From Shewanella baltica (GTDB taxonomy: Bacteria; Pseudomonadota; Gammaproteobacteria; Enterobacterales; Shewanellaceae), in the NCBI RefSeq assembly GCF_900456975.1, contig NZ_UGYM01000002.1, positions 620,001-684,000 of the forward strand: a stretch of 64,000 nt of DNA. Reading direction: 5' to 3'. A model generated the notes under the pieces. That model was given only the letters and a program-made list of their open reading frames with translations, had not been told where the DNA came from and made no database searches. Position numbers and translations under genes: made by a program. Each line of letters opens with the position of its first letter. Within the stretch, counting starts at the first letter, position 1. Positions 25,250 through 35,250 of this stretch are shown one piece after another.

Positions 25250-26707
25250 ATGGGACATAAGACGTTATTGAGTGCTGTATTTTTGACCGCGACCTGCGGT
25301 ATCGCCACTTTTGCGGTGAATGCTGAATCGCTGTTTACTCCCTTCTCTGACTCCAAATCTCCTGAAGAAAAGCGTATCCACTTTACGCCCTTTGAGCTCA
25401 TCACCGCAGTGAATGGTGACAAATTCACCGCGTTGCCAGTGTCTGGGCGGTTGACCCGACAAAGCGTTGAGCTTCCCGAGAGTTATAGTCCTGAGCATGT
25501 TATCAATAATTATTTGGCTCAGCTGAAAAAGCTTAATGCCGAAGTGTTATTTAATTGCACGGCAGCATCCTGCGGCGACGGGCAAGCTATGCAAAGACAA
25601 CTAAAGCCGCTTAGAGAAGTGAATGCCGACTATCACAGTGCTTACGTGGCGGCAAAAATGAAAGGCGCTGGCGGTGATGTTTACAGCAGTATCTATGCCG
25701 TCAACCGTGAGGGCCGGTACACCTATTTGCAGGTCGATACCCTTGAGGCTATTCCTGAGCCGCTAGACCTTATTAAGGCAAGTAGCAGCTTTTTGCAACA
25801 GGCGCAAAATGAGGTTGAGATTAAAGATATGGGCAGTGACGATGCCAAAGACTCAGCAGATCACCCTTTGCTGGGGCGTATGCCTGGCAGTTACATTGCT
25901 CACTATAAGCAAACCAATTTTACGCAGGTGCCTGTGATTGTGGGCATTGCCGGAGCTGACTACCAGACCAAGTCGCTGGATGCCAAACTCACCCAGATAA
26001 TCTACCGCATGCCTGAAAGCTATTCCCTGTTTGAAATCAACAGCAATTATGCCGCCGCAGCACAAAAGCTGGCAGCAGAGCGGGTATTCCATTGCAAAGG
26101 CACGGCTTGCGGCGACGATGATAGCCTGATTAATGCCATCAAATTAATCAAGGACGATAAAGAGGACGAATGGCAGGAGTATCAGCTGTTTAAGCTTAGT
26201 CACGCAAAGGGCGATGTTTACTTCGATATCTATTCCCAAGGATATTTCGATGGCACACCTGCCGATACTACGCTTAGGGTAATGGAGCTTTCTACTCTGA
26301 AGGATGATCGTGTGGCGATTAATCTCGATGCCTTGACTGATGCGATTAGCCAAACTGGCAAGGCGACGTTGGAGGGATTGCTGTTTGATTATGACAGTGA
26401 GCGTATGTTGCCTGAGTCCAAACCTGTACTCGACGTACTCGCAAGCTATCTTAAGCAGCATCCGGCACTGAGTTTCTATGTGGTCGGACATACCGATGAC
26501 AAGGGCGAGCGGAGTTACAATCAAAGCCTGTCGGAGCGGCGCGCCGCAGCTGTGATTAAGCAGTTGAGTGACGGGTTTCAAATTCCGTCGGCCCAATTAA
26601 CCGCCCACGGTAACGGGGAGTACAGCCCAGTGGCCAGCAACACTAATGACGCCGGACAAAAATTGAATCGCAGAGTGGAGTTAGTGCTTCGTTCGGATAA
26701 AAAGTAG
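25250..26707 (+). CDS. DUF4892-like protein with OmpA C-terminal domain
   Basis: A 485-residue exported protein. Signal peptide cleaves near residue 25 (AVNA-ESL). Residues about 50-340 hold two related halves: each has a YSP/YSL-N-NY helix followed by a paired-Cys motif, FNCTAASCGDG (about 101-111) and FHCKGTACGDD (about 280-290), typical of DUF4892 lipoprotein-like domains. The C-terminal domain (about 370-485) is OmpA-like and should bind peptidoglycan (LLFDYDSERMLPES, VVGHTDDKGERSYN, LSERRAAAV, NRRVELVL). The start follows AAAAGGA. The IS element sits 42 bases upstream and has probably cut off or replaced the native promoter. Confidence 0.85.
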   Translation: MGHKTLLSAVFLTATCGIATFAVNAESLFTPFSDSKSPEEKRIHFTPFELITAVNGDKFTALPVSGRLTRQSVELPESYSPEHVINNYLAQLKKLNAEVLFNCTAASCGDGQAMQRQLKPLREVNADYHSAYVAAKMKGAGGDVYSSIYAVNREGRYTYLQVDTLEAIPEPLDLIKASSSFLQQAQNEVEIKDMGSDDAKDSADHPLLGRMPGSYIAHYKQTNFTQVPVIVGIAGADYQTKSLDAKLTQIIYRMPESYSLFEINSNYAAAAQKLAAERVFHCKGTACGDDDSLINAIKLIKDDKEDEWQEYQLFKLSHAKGDVYFDIYSQGYFDGTPADTTLRVMELSTLKDDRVAINLDALTDAISQTGKATLEGLLFDYDSERMLPESKPVLDVLASYLKQHPALSFYVVGHTDDKGERSYNQSLSERRAAAVIKQLSDGFQIPSAQLTAHGNGEYSPVASNTNDAGQKLNRRVELVLRSDKK

Positions 26708-26748
26708 CTCAAGGTTATCAGCTTGAAAGGCTATCTTCGTTCCATCAA

Positions 26749-26776
26749 AAACGCCTGAGATGACTCGGGCGTTTCT
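26749..26776. terminator. Bidirectional terminator between ompA-like gene and rluF
   Basis: AAACGCCTGAG (26749-26759) pairs with CTCGGGCGTTT (26764-26774, one T-G pair), with T-rich flanks in both readings. It serves the converging genes on either side. Confidence 0.82.
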
Positions 26777-26870
26777 AGCTTCAGAGGCGTTCATTGGAAA
26801 ATATTGTTCGCGCGGGCATTTGTCTCAAATTGAGGCTAGCTGCTTGAGGGCATTCGCGATTTGTCTGCCA

Positions 26871-27581
26871 TTAAATTGTGACTGTGGCTTTAAGCACTGC
26901 AACTTCCTGTGGGGTGAGTGGCCGCATCGCTCCTTCGGCTAAGGATTCTAGCGTTAATGTCATTAATGCGACGCGCTGTAAGTCAATTACCTTATAGCCT
27001 AAGGCGCTGGACATGCGCCGAATTTGTCGATTTAGTCCCTGAGTCAGCACGATTTCAAAGCTGTCCGAACTGAGACGGCGGACTTGGCATGGCAGGGTTT
27101 GTAGGTCTTTATAACGTACTCCACTGGCCATTTGTTCAACAAACTCATCAGTGAATGGCCTATCGAGGCGCACATGGTAGGTTTTGCTGTGGGCAAAACT
27201 GGGGTGCATGAGTTTATGAGTTAGCTCGCCATCATTAGTTAATAGCAGTAGGCCGCGGGAATCTTTATCGAGTCTGCCGACGGGATAGAGTCTTGGCGCT
27301 TTGGGAAGTAGGCGTATGAGACTCGTTTCATCCTGCTCAAGTAGACGGCAATCTGTACCTACGGCTTTGTTCAATATCCAGTAGGCGAGTGTTTCGGTTT
27401 TTGTGATGGGTGCGCCATCAAGCTCAATACTGTCGAGGCAGTTTAATGATTCGTCCAAACGGATGGGATCTGTGTGGCGGGCGATATGGCCATTGAGTGT
27501 GATGCGCCCGGCCTCAATCAAACGGCAGGCTTCACGGCGTGAGCCTATGCCACACTGGGCGAGGTATTTTGCGAGGCGCAT
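26871..27581 (-). CDS. rluF: 23S rRNA pseudouridine synthase, RluF-like
   Basis: A 236-residue enzyme of the RsuA/RluB/RluF family that isomerises uridine in rRNA. N-terminal S4 RNA-binding domain (RLAKYLAQCGIGSRREACRLI, 2-22) and a catalytic domain with the motif YPVGRLDKDSRGLLLLTNDG (catalytic Asp in GRLD, about 104) and GLNRQIRRM (about 188-196). IGRLDKDSxGL-type motif and length favour RluF (E. coli U2604) over RsuA, but the exact target is not proven. Ribosome site GGA, 5 bases before ATG. Confidence 0.85.
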   Translation of the reverse strand: MRLAKYLAQCGIGSRREACRLIEAGRITLNGHIARHTDPIRLDESLNCLDSIELDGAPITKTETLAYWILNKAVGTDCRLLEQDETSLIRLLPKAPRLYPVGRLDKDSRGLLLLTNDGELTHKLMHPSFAHSKTYHVRLDRPFTDEFVEQMASGVRYKDLQTLPCQVRRLSSDSFEIVLTQGLNRQIRRMSSALGYKVIDLQRVALMTLTLESLAEGAMRPLTPQEVAVLKATVTI

Positions 27582-27610
27582 ATCAATCCAAGGTTGATGA
27601 ATTTAAACAT

Positions 27611-27638
27611 AAAAAAAGGAGCCGAATTCGGCTCCTTC
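27611..27638 (-). terminator. Terminator of the NhaC-type gene
   Basis: Perfect palindromic stem AAGGAGCCGAATTCGGCTCC around 27617-27637 followed on the minus strand by seven T. Confidence 0.9.
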
Positions 27639-27711
27639 AATTGTACTTATCAGCATCTTAATTAGCTATTTCAACCTGCTGTTTAACACGCGATAAATAC
27701 AGTGCGACTTA

Positions 27712-29046
27712 TTAATGACGTTTACGGAAAATCACAATCGCAACGGCCACTACGGCTAAAATCATACAGTACCAAGCGTGTGATACCGCAGCCAATGGGG
27801 TGATGCTAAAGGTCGAGGCGATCAGTAGGGCTTGTGCGCCATACGGGATCAAACCTTGGATAATACAGGCGAAAATATCGAGGACGCTGGCGGCACGTTT
27901 TGGGCTCACGCCATGTTTCTCGGCTAAGTCTTTTGCAATATCACCGGTCACAACGATAGAAACCGTGTTGTTGGCCACACAAGTGTTAGTCACTGCGACT
28001 ATGCCAGCCATACCCAGTTCTGCGGCGCGGCATGAGGCTTCACCTTGTGCCTTTGAAAAACGCGTGATCAGCTTTTCAATCTGTTTGCTAACAAAGGCAA
28101 GACCACCTTGTTGCTGCATAAGTGCCGCTAAACCACCGACCAGCATAGACAGAATGAAAATCTCCTGCATATTGCTAAAGCCAGCATAAATATCTTTACC
28201 AAATTGGATCACGCCGTAATCCATAGTATACAGACCCGTAGCGCCTGCTAATAAGATACCTAAGGTTAAGACCACAAATACGTTCAGACCCGCTACAGCT
28301 AAGATCAAAATGGTCAGATAAGGAATGACCTTAATGAGATCTATGTTCTGCGTCGCTAATTCCGCCTGGCCTTGGCCTGCAAATACAAAGGCTAACAAGG
28401 TAAGCAGTGATGCTGGGATAGCGAAAATCAGGTTTTCACGGAATTTATCTTTCATATCACAGCCTTGAGTACGGGTGGCTGCAATCGTGGTATCTGAAAT
28501 AATCGATAAGTTGTCACCGAATAGGGCGCCAGACATGACCGCACCTGCCATCAGGGCGTAGTCGATTTGCGCTTGGTCGGCCACGCCGAGGGCGATGGGT
28601 GCGACAGCAGCTATGGTGCCCATTGATGTCCCCATGGCTGTTGCGATAAAGGCCGCAATCACGAAGAAACCGGGTAACAACAAGTTTGATGGGATCAGTG
28701 ATAAACCCAAAGCAACGGTGGCATCGACACCGCCAGTGGCTTTAGCGACCGCCGCAAAGGCGCCTGCTAATAGATAAATCAAACACATCGCAATAATGTT
28801 GCTGTGGCCAATACCGCCAATGAAGGTATCAATCGATTGATTCAATTTCTGCTTTGATAAAATCAACGCCAGAATAATCGCGGGTAAAATGGCAATAACG
28901 CTTGGTAATTGATAGAAGGCGAAGTCGACACCTTGGCTTTGGAAATACACACCCGCGCCAATGAAAAGACCAAGGAAAACAAATAATGGCAACAGGGCAA
29001 TGAAAGATGCCGGGCTGTGCTGTGTTGCTGGTGTTGGATTGCTCAA
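27712..29046 (-). CDS. Na+/H+ antiporter NhaC family protein
   Basis: A 444-residue inner-membrane transporter of the NhaC/ion-transporter superfamily with about eleven to twelve helices. Conserved signatures include ATAMGTSMGTIAAVAPIA (about 135-152), SGALFGDNLSIISDTTIAA (about 176-194) and a second-half TNTCVANNTVSIVV stretch. Family members exchange Na+ for H+ or, in MleN, malate for lactate, so the substrate is not certain. Ribosome site AGAGAGA ahead of the ATG; monocistronic. Confidence 0.82.
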   Translation of the reverse strand: MSNPTPATQHSPASFIALLPLFVFLGLFIGAGVYFQSQGVDFAFYQLPSVIAILPAIILALILSKQKLNQSIDTFIGGIGHSNIIAMCLIYLLAGAFAAVAKATGGVDATVALGLSLIPSNLLLPGFFVIAAFIATAMGTSMGTIAAVAPIALGVADQAQIDYALMAGAVMSGALFGDNLSIISDTTIAATRTQGCDMKDKFRENLIFAIPASLLTLLAFVFAGQGQAELATQNIDLIKVIPYLTILILAVAGLNVFVVLTLGILLAGATGLYTMDYGVIQFGKDIYAGFSNMQEIFILSMLVGGLAALMQQQGGLAFVSKQIEKLITRFSKAQGEASCRAAELGMAGIVAVTNTCVANNTVSIVVTGDIAKDLAEKHGVSPKRAASVLDIFACIIQGLIPYGAQALLIASTFSITPLAAVSHAWYCMILAVVAVAIVIFRKRH

Positions 29047-29770
29047 ATGTTATCTCTCTTTCGCTTAGAGTTCTTTCCGCTGGATCCTAAGCAGTCAAAC
29101 TCGCTTAAATTTAGTGTCGCTTCGGCATCGTATCTTAGCAACTTGAGGCAAAGCATATTTGATCCCTGCTAACCTGTCAATTTAGACGTCTAGATGTTTT
29201 TACTTCCGTTGTGATCGCTAGGTTATTAATAGGTTGTATAAGATGAGGCTCAGTCTACATTTTAATTTATAATCAATGTGTTATCAGTTTGCATTCAGGT
29301 TAAGTTAGCGGGTTTTTATCTGATTTAGAGTGTATTGCAACTGAATAGAATAGCGTAAAATTTAAGCTGTGGCCCGGGGTGATGGGATAAGCTGGCTATT
29401 TATCGCCCCATTTAGCTTGAGTTGTTGATGGGTAAGCCAGCATAAATAACGTAAATGATGAGTGGCATTAATCAATAGGGCTCATTTGAGGACGTATTGA
29501 CTGAGTTCGCTTGTACAGCGTTGCCATAGCAATGGCACGTCAAATAACTTTAACAAAGCCTTAATAAGCAATCTATTGTTTTTAAATGTAAAACGGTGTT
29601 AACCATCTAAAATCCCCATAAAAAATAATGATAACAATTTGTATTGAAGTAGAGACTTTACTAGAATCCGCACAAATTATGTTAATTCCTCTTAGTGCTT
29701 TGTTTAAATTTAACTGGATGAAGCGTTTATTGCTGATCCCTCAGATCTTACTACCACAGTAGGTATTATC
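29047..29770. other. 724-base gap between divergent NhaC and ApbE-like genes
   Basis: No ORF with a ribosome site is seen. At 29624-29642 AATAATGATAACAATTTGT matches the 19-base Fur consensus at about 13 positions, a weak candidate upstream of the ApbE-like gene. Remaining DNA is unexplained promoter/leader sequence. Confidence 0.4.
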
Positions 29771-30616
29771 ATGATACGTCGCGCTAAGCCATTACTCGGG
29801 ACGCTGGTGGAAATCGCTGCCGAGTCACTGCCACATCAAGGCGGTGAGGCACAACTTAAAGATAAAGCCTTGGAAACTGCTATAAGCGCGGCTTTTTCGC
29901 GTGTGACGCATATTGGTCGGTTACTGAGTTTTCATCAGCAAGACAGTGAGTTAAATCAGCTTAATCGCCAGCCGGGGACATGGATTCGTGTAAGCCAAGA
30001 CAGTTTACGAGTGCTCAAGTTAGCTAAGTGGCTAGGCAAGGCGAGCAACAACTTGTTCAATTGTACCGTCGGCGGGGAAATGATGTCCCGCGGCGCTTTG
30101 CCTGCCTATCTTGGTATGCCTTTACTATTGCAAGGCGAGTGGCAAGATATTGAAATAAAAGATAATCAAGTGAGATTAGCTAGGCCACTCATTTTGACCT
30201 TAGATGGCATAGCCAAAGGTTATGCGGTCGATATGGCGGTGAGTGAGCTGCGCCGTGCGGGCGTCTGCGGTGGCTGGGTCAATGCCGGTGGCGATTTAAA
30301 AGTCTTTGGCAGTGCCTCTTTAAATGTGCTCTGCCGTGGCCCATTGGGATTGAGCCAAAAGATCTGCGTGAGCAATATGGCGCTGGCAAGTTCGCGGGTG
30401 TCACAAACCTTAAGCCATGATTATCCTGCGTTATTACTGCCCACGGGCAATGTTACTGATGTAAATGTCGATACTGAAAGTGAGCGTATTGTCAGTGTGA
30501 GTGCACCCTTTGCTTGGCGCGCGGATGCGTTGACTAAGGTTGCGGGTTACCTAAGCTCTGACTCCGCCGCTGACAAAATTGCCCACTTAGGTGGTCGATT
30601 AGTCAGTTTTGATTGA
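29771..30616 (+). CDS. ApbE-like FAD:protein FMN transferase (second paralogue)
   Basis: A 281-residue ApbE-family protein. Family members attach FMN covalently to a Thr of target flavoproteins. Motifs: RAKPLLGTLVEI (N-terminal, 4-15), LDGIAKGYAVDMAV (about 145-158), VNAGGDLKVFG (about 167-177) and RADALTKVA (about 254-262). Unlike the nqr-linked copy in this window it has no signal or lipobox, is shorter and shows MALASSRVSQ where the usual Thr-Ser-Gly-Asp metal/FAD motif is expected, so activity is uncertain. No target protein gene adjoins it. A possible Fur-like box lies 130 bases upstream. Confidence 0.75.
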   Translation: MIRRAKPLLGTLVEIAAESLPHQGGEAQLKDKALETAISAAFSRVTHIGRLLSFHQQDSELNQLNRQPGTWIRVSQDSLRVLKLAKWLGKASNNLFNCTVGGEMMSRGALPAYLGMPLLLQGEWQDIEIKDNQVRLARPLILTLDGIAKGYAVDMAVSELRRAGVCGGWVNAGGDLKVFGSASLNVLCRGPLGLSQKICVSNMALASSRVSQTLSHDYPALLLPTGNVTDVNVDTESERIVSVSAPFAWRADALTKVAGYLSSDSAADKIAHLGGRLVSFD

Positions 30617-30876
30617 TGTATCTTTTGGTTGTTTTTTTGCAGGTTCGTGAATTAGAAATTCAATAGTTACCGTAAGTTAGTATTAAAGGTTCGTACCGTT
30701 ATTCGCGTTTTTACTGGGTGAAGCTATATCACTTGGGCTTGGTCTCGTTATGGGCCTAGCATCGTACCGTTATGGGGTTAGTATCCTTACCGTTATTCGT
30801 AAGATGCATACGGCAGTGGCGCTTGTGTTATTTTCAGGCTTTATTTCGCATGATTCCTATTAAATTATTTCTATTA
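30617..30876. repeat. Short direct repeats downstream of apbE-like gene
   Basis: ACCGTTATTCG occurs twice and TACCGTTATGGG once between 30690 and 30805. Beyond the terminator, AACCGCTTGTC units are repeated three times at about 30938-30968. No gene. Confidence 0.5.
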
Positions 30877-30905
30877 AAAAGAGTGCCTTTATTGGGCACT
30901 CTTTT
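30877..30905. terminator. Bidirectional terminator, apbE-like / chemoreceptor
   Basis: AAAAGAGTGCC (30877-30887) pairs with GGCACTCTTTT (30895-30905), T-rich in both readings, between converging genes. Confidence 0.88.
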
Positions 30906-30995
30906 CGTTTTAGCTGTTTGTTGCTAGCGGCTTGTCATTAACCGCTTGTCACTAACCGCTTGTTGCTAACTATGTATCGTTAGCAATCTGTCAGC

Positions 30996-32627
30996 TTAGG
31001 CGACTTTAAATCGCGCCACTTCTTTTTGTAGGTTACTGCAAATAGCCTTAGTGTTGACGACGATTTGTTGGGTCTCTTGAATGACTAAGTTGCAGTATCT
31101 TGTTTTATCGGATAATTCAGTCAAGTTACGGTTAATTTCTTCGGTTACATGGGTCTGTTCTTCGGTCGCCGTTGCCGTTTGAGTGGACATCTCGCTGACC
31201 TTAGAGGTGGAGTTTAGGATTTCATCCAATGCATCTTGGGTTTGGCTGGCGAGGGTGACGGTTGATGTGGTCAGGCTGGCTCCCGATTCAATGCTTTTAA
31301 CTGCATCATTTACGCCGCGTTGTAACTCTTCAATCATACGCTGAATATCTTGGGTCGAGGTTTCGGTGCGACTCGCCAGTGTACGCACTTCGTCGGCGAC
31401 TACGGCAAAGCCGCGGCCTTGCTCGCCAGCGCGCGCCGCTTCAATGGCCGCGTTAAGGGCGAGCAGGTTAGTTTGCTCAGCAATAGAGCGGATCACATCG
31501 AGCACTGAGGCAATATTGGCTGAATTGACTGAGAGTTTTTCAATAACAGTCACGGCATTCTTAACCGATTCAGACAGTTGCTGAATATGATTAACGGACT
31601 GGGCGAGGATATTTTTACCTTCAACCGTCTGGTCGTTCACCTTAGTGATTTCGGTCGCCGTGTGCAGGGCGTTGCTGGCGACTTCTCTTACGGCCGCACT
31701 CATTTCATTGACTGCTGTGACTATGGTATCCACAAACTGCTCTTGTTCATGGCTGATGTTGATTGTGGTGGTGGACTTAGTCGCAAGGCTTTCAACGGTG
31801 TGGCTTACATCCTTGGTTTGACCAATAATCGAGATAACCATCTGCTGCAATTGTTCTACAAATAAGTTAAAGGCATGGGCAAGCTCACCGATTTCATCCT
31901 GACGTTTGATGGGGATCCGCTGAGTTAAGTTACCGTCACCATCAACAATGTCATTGATCCTGCTGGTGATATCTTTAATCGCGTTTACGATGATTTTAGG
32001 GCCAAAGTAGGCAATCAACAGGGCGACTATGGCCACTAAGCTGGCTATGGTGAGGGATATTTGGGTTTGGGTGGTTGCCTGTTCAGTTGCTTGTAAGTCT
32101 AGCTCTTTTACGCGGTTATCGGCCGCTTCCCCCGCCGCATTGTAGATGCTTCTTAAGGCCTTAAATTCTTGCTTGGATTTGGTCTCGTGGAGCTGTTTCG
32201 CCCGCGCAAAGTCGTTACTTTTGACTGCGTTAATGACTTCAGATGAGGCTTGATACCAAAGGGAAAATTGCGCTTCAAAGCCATTGGTGGATTGCAGTAC
32301 GAGCAGGTGGTCTTTAAGGATTTTTTTAAACTCGCCCATTCGGTCACGGGCTTGGTCGACGTTTTCTTGCCAGTTATCAATCTCACTCTTGCGATTCTCG
32401 GCTGATAATTCTTCCCTTAATAACACTTCTTCACTGAGCTGTGCTTGGTAAAGATCGCGGTCTGCATTGAGAATTGCCGAAATCGCAGGATTAAATAACT
32501 GACTGAATTCTTGCATCTGTTTTACCGTCGCACGGCTTTGCATGGCGTCTGTGACGGCCATAACAATGAGCGCTGTCGCCATAATGGCAAACATCAGCGA
32601 AAACTTAACGCGAATACTGTTAAACAT
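30996..32627 (-). CDS. Methyl-accepting chemotaxis protein (4HB sensor)
   Basis: A 543-residue chemoreceptor. First membrane helix at about 8-28, periplasmic helical bundle of the 4HB_MCP type (about 30-185), second helix at about 188-210, HAMP (about 211-265, ending [13 protein letters not shown]) and the signalling domain whose tip reads [40 protein letters not shown] (about 385-425). No C-terminal CheR pentapeptide. Ligand unknown. GGAG site 8 bases ahead of ATG; monocistronic. Confidence 0.93.
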   Translation of the reverse strand: MFNSIRVKFSLMFAIMATALIVMAVTDAMQSRATVKQMQEFSQLFNPAISAILNADRDLYQAQLSEEVLLREELSAENRKSEIDNWQENVDQARDRMGEFKKILKDHLLVLQSTNGFEAQFSLWYQASSEVINAVKSNDFARAKQLHETKSKQEFKALRSIYNAAGEAADNRVKELDLQATEQATTQTQISLTIASLVAIVALLIAYFGPKIIVNAIKDITSRINDIVDGDGNLTQRIPIKRQDEIGELAHAFNLFVEQLQQMVISIIGQTKDVSHTVESLATKSTTTINISHEQEQFVDTIVTAVNEMSAAVREVASNALHTATEITKVNDQTVEGKNILAQSVNHIQQLSESVKNAVTVIEKLSVNSANIASVLDVIRSIAEQTNLLALNAAIEAARAGEQGRGFAVVADEVRTLASRTETSTQDIQRMIEELQRGVNDAVKSIESGASLTTSTVTLASQTQDALDEILNSTSKVSEMSTQTATATEEQTHVTEEINRNLTELSDKTRYCNLVIQETQQIVVNTKAICSNLQKEVARFKVA

Positions 32628-32791
32628 AGGAACATCTCCATTAATAACTTAATAAATAGCTTAGCCGTTATTTATGAAATTGCTTTTACATGCAGTAAAT
32701 TGCGATGGGATTCGGTGAGAAGTTTTGTGTCCATTGAACGAAGGTGAATAGCCCCGACTGTGCAGCCAGGGCATTGATATTTTAGCTTATG

Positions 32792-33682
32792 TTATTCGGG
32801 GCAAGCTAAGGTGGGTATGGCTTTAGGCTTAGGCTTTATCTGCACTAGCATGACGCCCATGATGACCATAGAGCCGCCAATGTAATGATAAATGGCCAAG
32901 GTTTCATCTAGGATAATGGCCGCCAATATCGCCGCAATAATCGGCATTAAATTAAAGAACACGCTGGTGCGATCGGCACCGAGTTTGCTGATGCCATTGA
33001 TCCAAGCCCATGGCGCGAGCAGCGAGGCCGCAACTGCCGCATACAGTATCAGTGGTGCCGATTGCGTGCTGATCGCCATACTCGGGCTACTGAACAGCAG
33101 CGGAGTCAGCATAAATACAGCTATGAGTCCTTGAATATAAACCGATTCCCAAGTGGGCAGTGGTAATTGCCAGCGTTTCAGTAATACGCCATAGAGTGCA
33201 TATACAAAGGCGCTGATCAGCAGCAGCAAATCACCTTGGGTGACGCCGATGGCAAGATTCATCATATCGCCGTGACTCAGCATAAAAATTAAGCCAACGA
33301 GGGAGATCAGCGTGCCACCAAAGGCTAATGGCGACAGCTTCTGTTTGAGTAAGGGCACGGCTAAAAACAGGCTGATCATGGGCACGAGTGAGGTGATCAA
33401 TGCCATATTTGTCGCCGTGGTGGTGGCCGCCGCAAAATAAGCCAGACTCTGGTTGAGCACCATACCTAGCATGGCCAAAGTCGCGAACTTAGGTAACAGC
33501 GGCAGTATCACTTGGCGCTTTTGCCACACACGACCCGCGACAAAGGGCGTTAACAGCAACATAGCGAAAAACCAACGATAAAACGCTATGGCTTCAGGAT
33601 CGATAATCCCAAATGAGAGCTTGTTAACTATCGAGTTACCTGCCCAAATTAATACGGCCAACAGGGGGAACAAATACAACAT
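32792..33682 (-). CDS. EamA/DMT-family transporter
   Basis: A 296-residue protein with ten hydrophobic helices in two EamA repeats (about 1-140 and 150-285), as in drug/metabolite exporters of the RhaT/YdcZ-like group. No specificity determinant is recognisable. It is divergent from an AraC-family regulator, with 380 bases of repeat-rich DNA between them, so regulation by that protein is likely. Confidence 0.85.
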   Translation of the reverse strand: MLYLFPLLAVLIWAGNSIVNKLSFGIIDPEAIAFYRWFFAMLLLTPFVAGRVWQKRQVILPLLPKFATLAMLGMVLNQSLAYFAAATTTATNMALITSLVPMISLFLAVPLLKQKLSPLAFGGTLISLVGLIFMLSHGDMMNLAIGVTQGDLLLLISAFVYALYGVLLKRWQLPLPTWESVYIQGLIAVFMLTPLLFSSPSMAISTQSAPLILYAAVAASLLAPWAWINGISKLGADRTSVFFNLMPIIAAILAAIILDETLAIYHYIGGSMVIMGVMLVQIKPKPKAIPTLACPE

Positions 33683-34062
33683 GATCTTGCCTTTCGATAC
33701 TGGCTTACGTGGCTGGGCATGAATGACTGAACATAAGCGACTGAGTCTACATGGCTAACTCTAAATGACTGAGCATGAGTGACTGAGAATTAGTGACTGA
33801 GAATGAGAGACTCTGCTTATGACCTAGCACTTATGCATCCAGATAATAATTGCTGGCAATTATCCATGGTCGGTTATGATATAGATATCGCTTATCAGAC
33901 AAGGTCAGTTCCCCGGCGGACAGAGTGCTATGGGATAGCAAAATCGCTTGAGCGCGATTAAACCAGTGCTATTAAATCAGGATTGCTTCAGTGCGATTAA
34001 ACCACTTGAGCACTATTAAACGAGAGAATGTATTGAGCTAGAAGGCTTTGAGGACAGACAAA
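33683..34062. repeat. Repeat-rich divergent promoter region
   Basis: At about 33718-33812 an 11-12 base unit (TGACTGAGAATGA and variants) recurs seven or so times imperfectly. At about 33949-34024 four copies of a GTGCGATTAAACCA-like unit recur. These sit between the EamA and AraC genes and may be operator arrays or simple repeats. Confidence 0.6.
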
Positions 34063-34839
34063 ATGCGTACGGTTTACCATCCCCTCACGGCAGAGCAAGA
34101 GCCATTTGCGGATATCTTTTTTAACTATGAAGCTTTCCTGCCTAATACGGTGACGCCCAAGCATCAACACACATGGGGACAATTGCAGTTAATCAGCGGT
34201 GGCATCATGGAATTACATGCCGCTGGGCAACGGTTTTTATCGCCGTCGCAATATGCGATTTGGGTTCCTGCGGGGATAGAGCATGAAAGTTACACTCGGC
34301 GCAGTATCCATTATTGTTCGATGAACATAGTTGTCGAGCGGGCTGCGGCGTTTCCCCTAGAGACCTGTTTGTTAGCTGTGACTCCTATTGCCCAATCGAT
34401 CGTGAACGATCTGCGGGAGCGGCAAGTCCGAGTGGCAAATTCGGCGGCGGATAAGCGCCTCGTTGAGGTTTTGCTCGATCAGCTCACTATCGGCCAAGCC
34501 CTGCCGCAATTTTTGCCCACCGTTTCAGATAAACTGTTACAGCCACTGTTGCTGGCACTCGAAGCCGATCCCGCAAGTCCTAAGACCTTTAAATCTTGGG
34601 CAAGTGAATTACATACCACAGAGCGTACCTTAGCCCGTCGTTGCCAAGAAGCGCTGGGGATGAGTTTTACCGAGTTAAGGCAAAGGCATAAGTTTATCTA
34701 TTCATTACAATTGCTGCGTCAGGGACTGGCTATAAAAGAGGTGGCATTAACGCTCGGCTACAACCAAACCTCACCTTATATCGTGATGTTTAAAAAGTAT
34801 GCCCAGTGCTCGCCAGAGCAGTATCGCCGTCGATTGTGA
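34063..34839 (+). CDS. AraC-family transcriptional regulator
   Basis: A 258-residue regulator with an N-terminal cupin-type sensing domain (PKHQHTWGQLQLISGG, about 28-43) and a C-terminal double helix-turn-helix (about 165-258; WASELHTTERTLARRCQEALG and ALTLGYNQTSPYIVMFKKYAQCSPEQYRR). It resembles YpdC/NimR-type regulators that pair with a divergent exporter, fitting the EamA neighbour. The ATG at 34063 is preferred over a TTG five codons upstream. Ends at a bidirectional terminator. Confidence 0.88.
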   Translation: MRTVYHPLTAEQEPFADIFFNYEAFLPNTVTPKHQHTWGQLQLISGGIMELHAAGQRFLSPSQYAIWVPAGIEHESYTRRSIHYCSMNIVVERAAAFPLETCLLAVTPIAQSIVNDLRERQVRVANSAADKRLVEVLLDQLTIGQALPQFLPTVSDKLLQPLLLALEADPASPKTFKSWASELHTTERTLARRCQEALGMSFTELRQRHKFIYSLQLLRQGLAIKEVALTLGYNQTSPYIVMFKKYAQCSPEQYRRRL

Positions 34840-34953
34840 TGGCGCATAAGTTTAGCGTGATGGCATATAAGCTTAGTGTGTTGAAAAATGACAGTGTGTT
34901 AAGTCGAACGCTAGTCGGTGTTGTGAAGCGATAAGCTGATAAAACCGAGAAAT

Positions 34954-34988
34954 AAAATAGGGTGCCAAAGCATTTAGCACCCTATTTT
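34954..34988. terminator. Bidirectional terminator after araC-type gene
   Basis: AAAATAGGGTGC (34954-34965) pairs with GCACCCTATTTT (34977-34988), perfect 12 bp, T-rich on both strands; serves the regulator and the opposing 29-codon gene. Confidence 0.9.
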
Positions 34989-35037
34989 CGGCCTATTTAA
35001 AGAGAGGATTTAAGGGATTTTTACATTGTTGGATAAA

Positions 35038-35127
35038 TTAGTCGGATGCTTTTTGGCGGTTCAGTTTATCCTGACGCTTCTCTTTTAAGGTTTTCATTGG
35101 CGGTTTTTTGTTTTTTTCTTTACTCAT
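35038..35127 (-). CDS. 29-residue basic protein
   Basis: A very short ORF, lysine- and arginine-rich (MSKEKNKKPPMKTLKEKRQ start). The ATG at 35127 follows GGAG by 9 bases. Similar short Lys-rich proteins with a KTLKEKR core occur in other gammaproteobacteria as I recall, all without known function; RNA or ribosome binding would suit the charge. It ends before a bidirectional terminator. Confidence 0.65.
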   Translation of the reverse strand: MSKEKNKKPPMKTLKEKRQDKLNRQKASD

Positions 35128-35250
35128 AGATATAGACTCCAAAGTGAAGGTCACTATCCGAATCCGCGCCGCAATTCGGTTTCGATAGTTGGGCTCAATT
35201 TTTATTTCAGGCTTAAATTGAGTCGGTTTATTTATAAAGGACACATAAAA

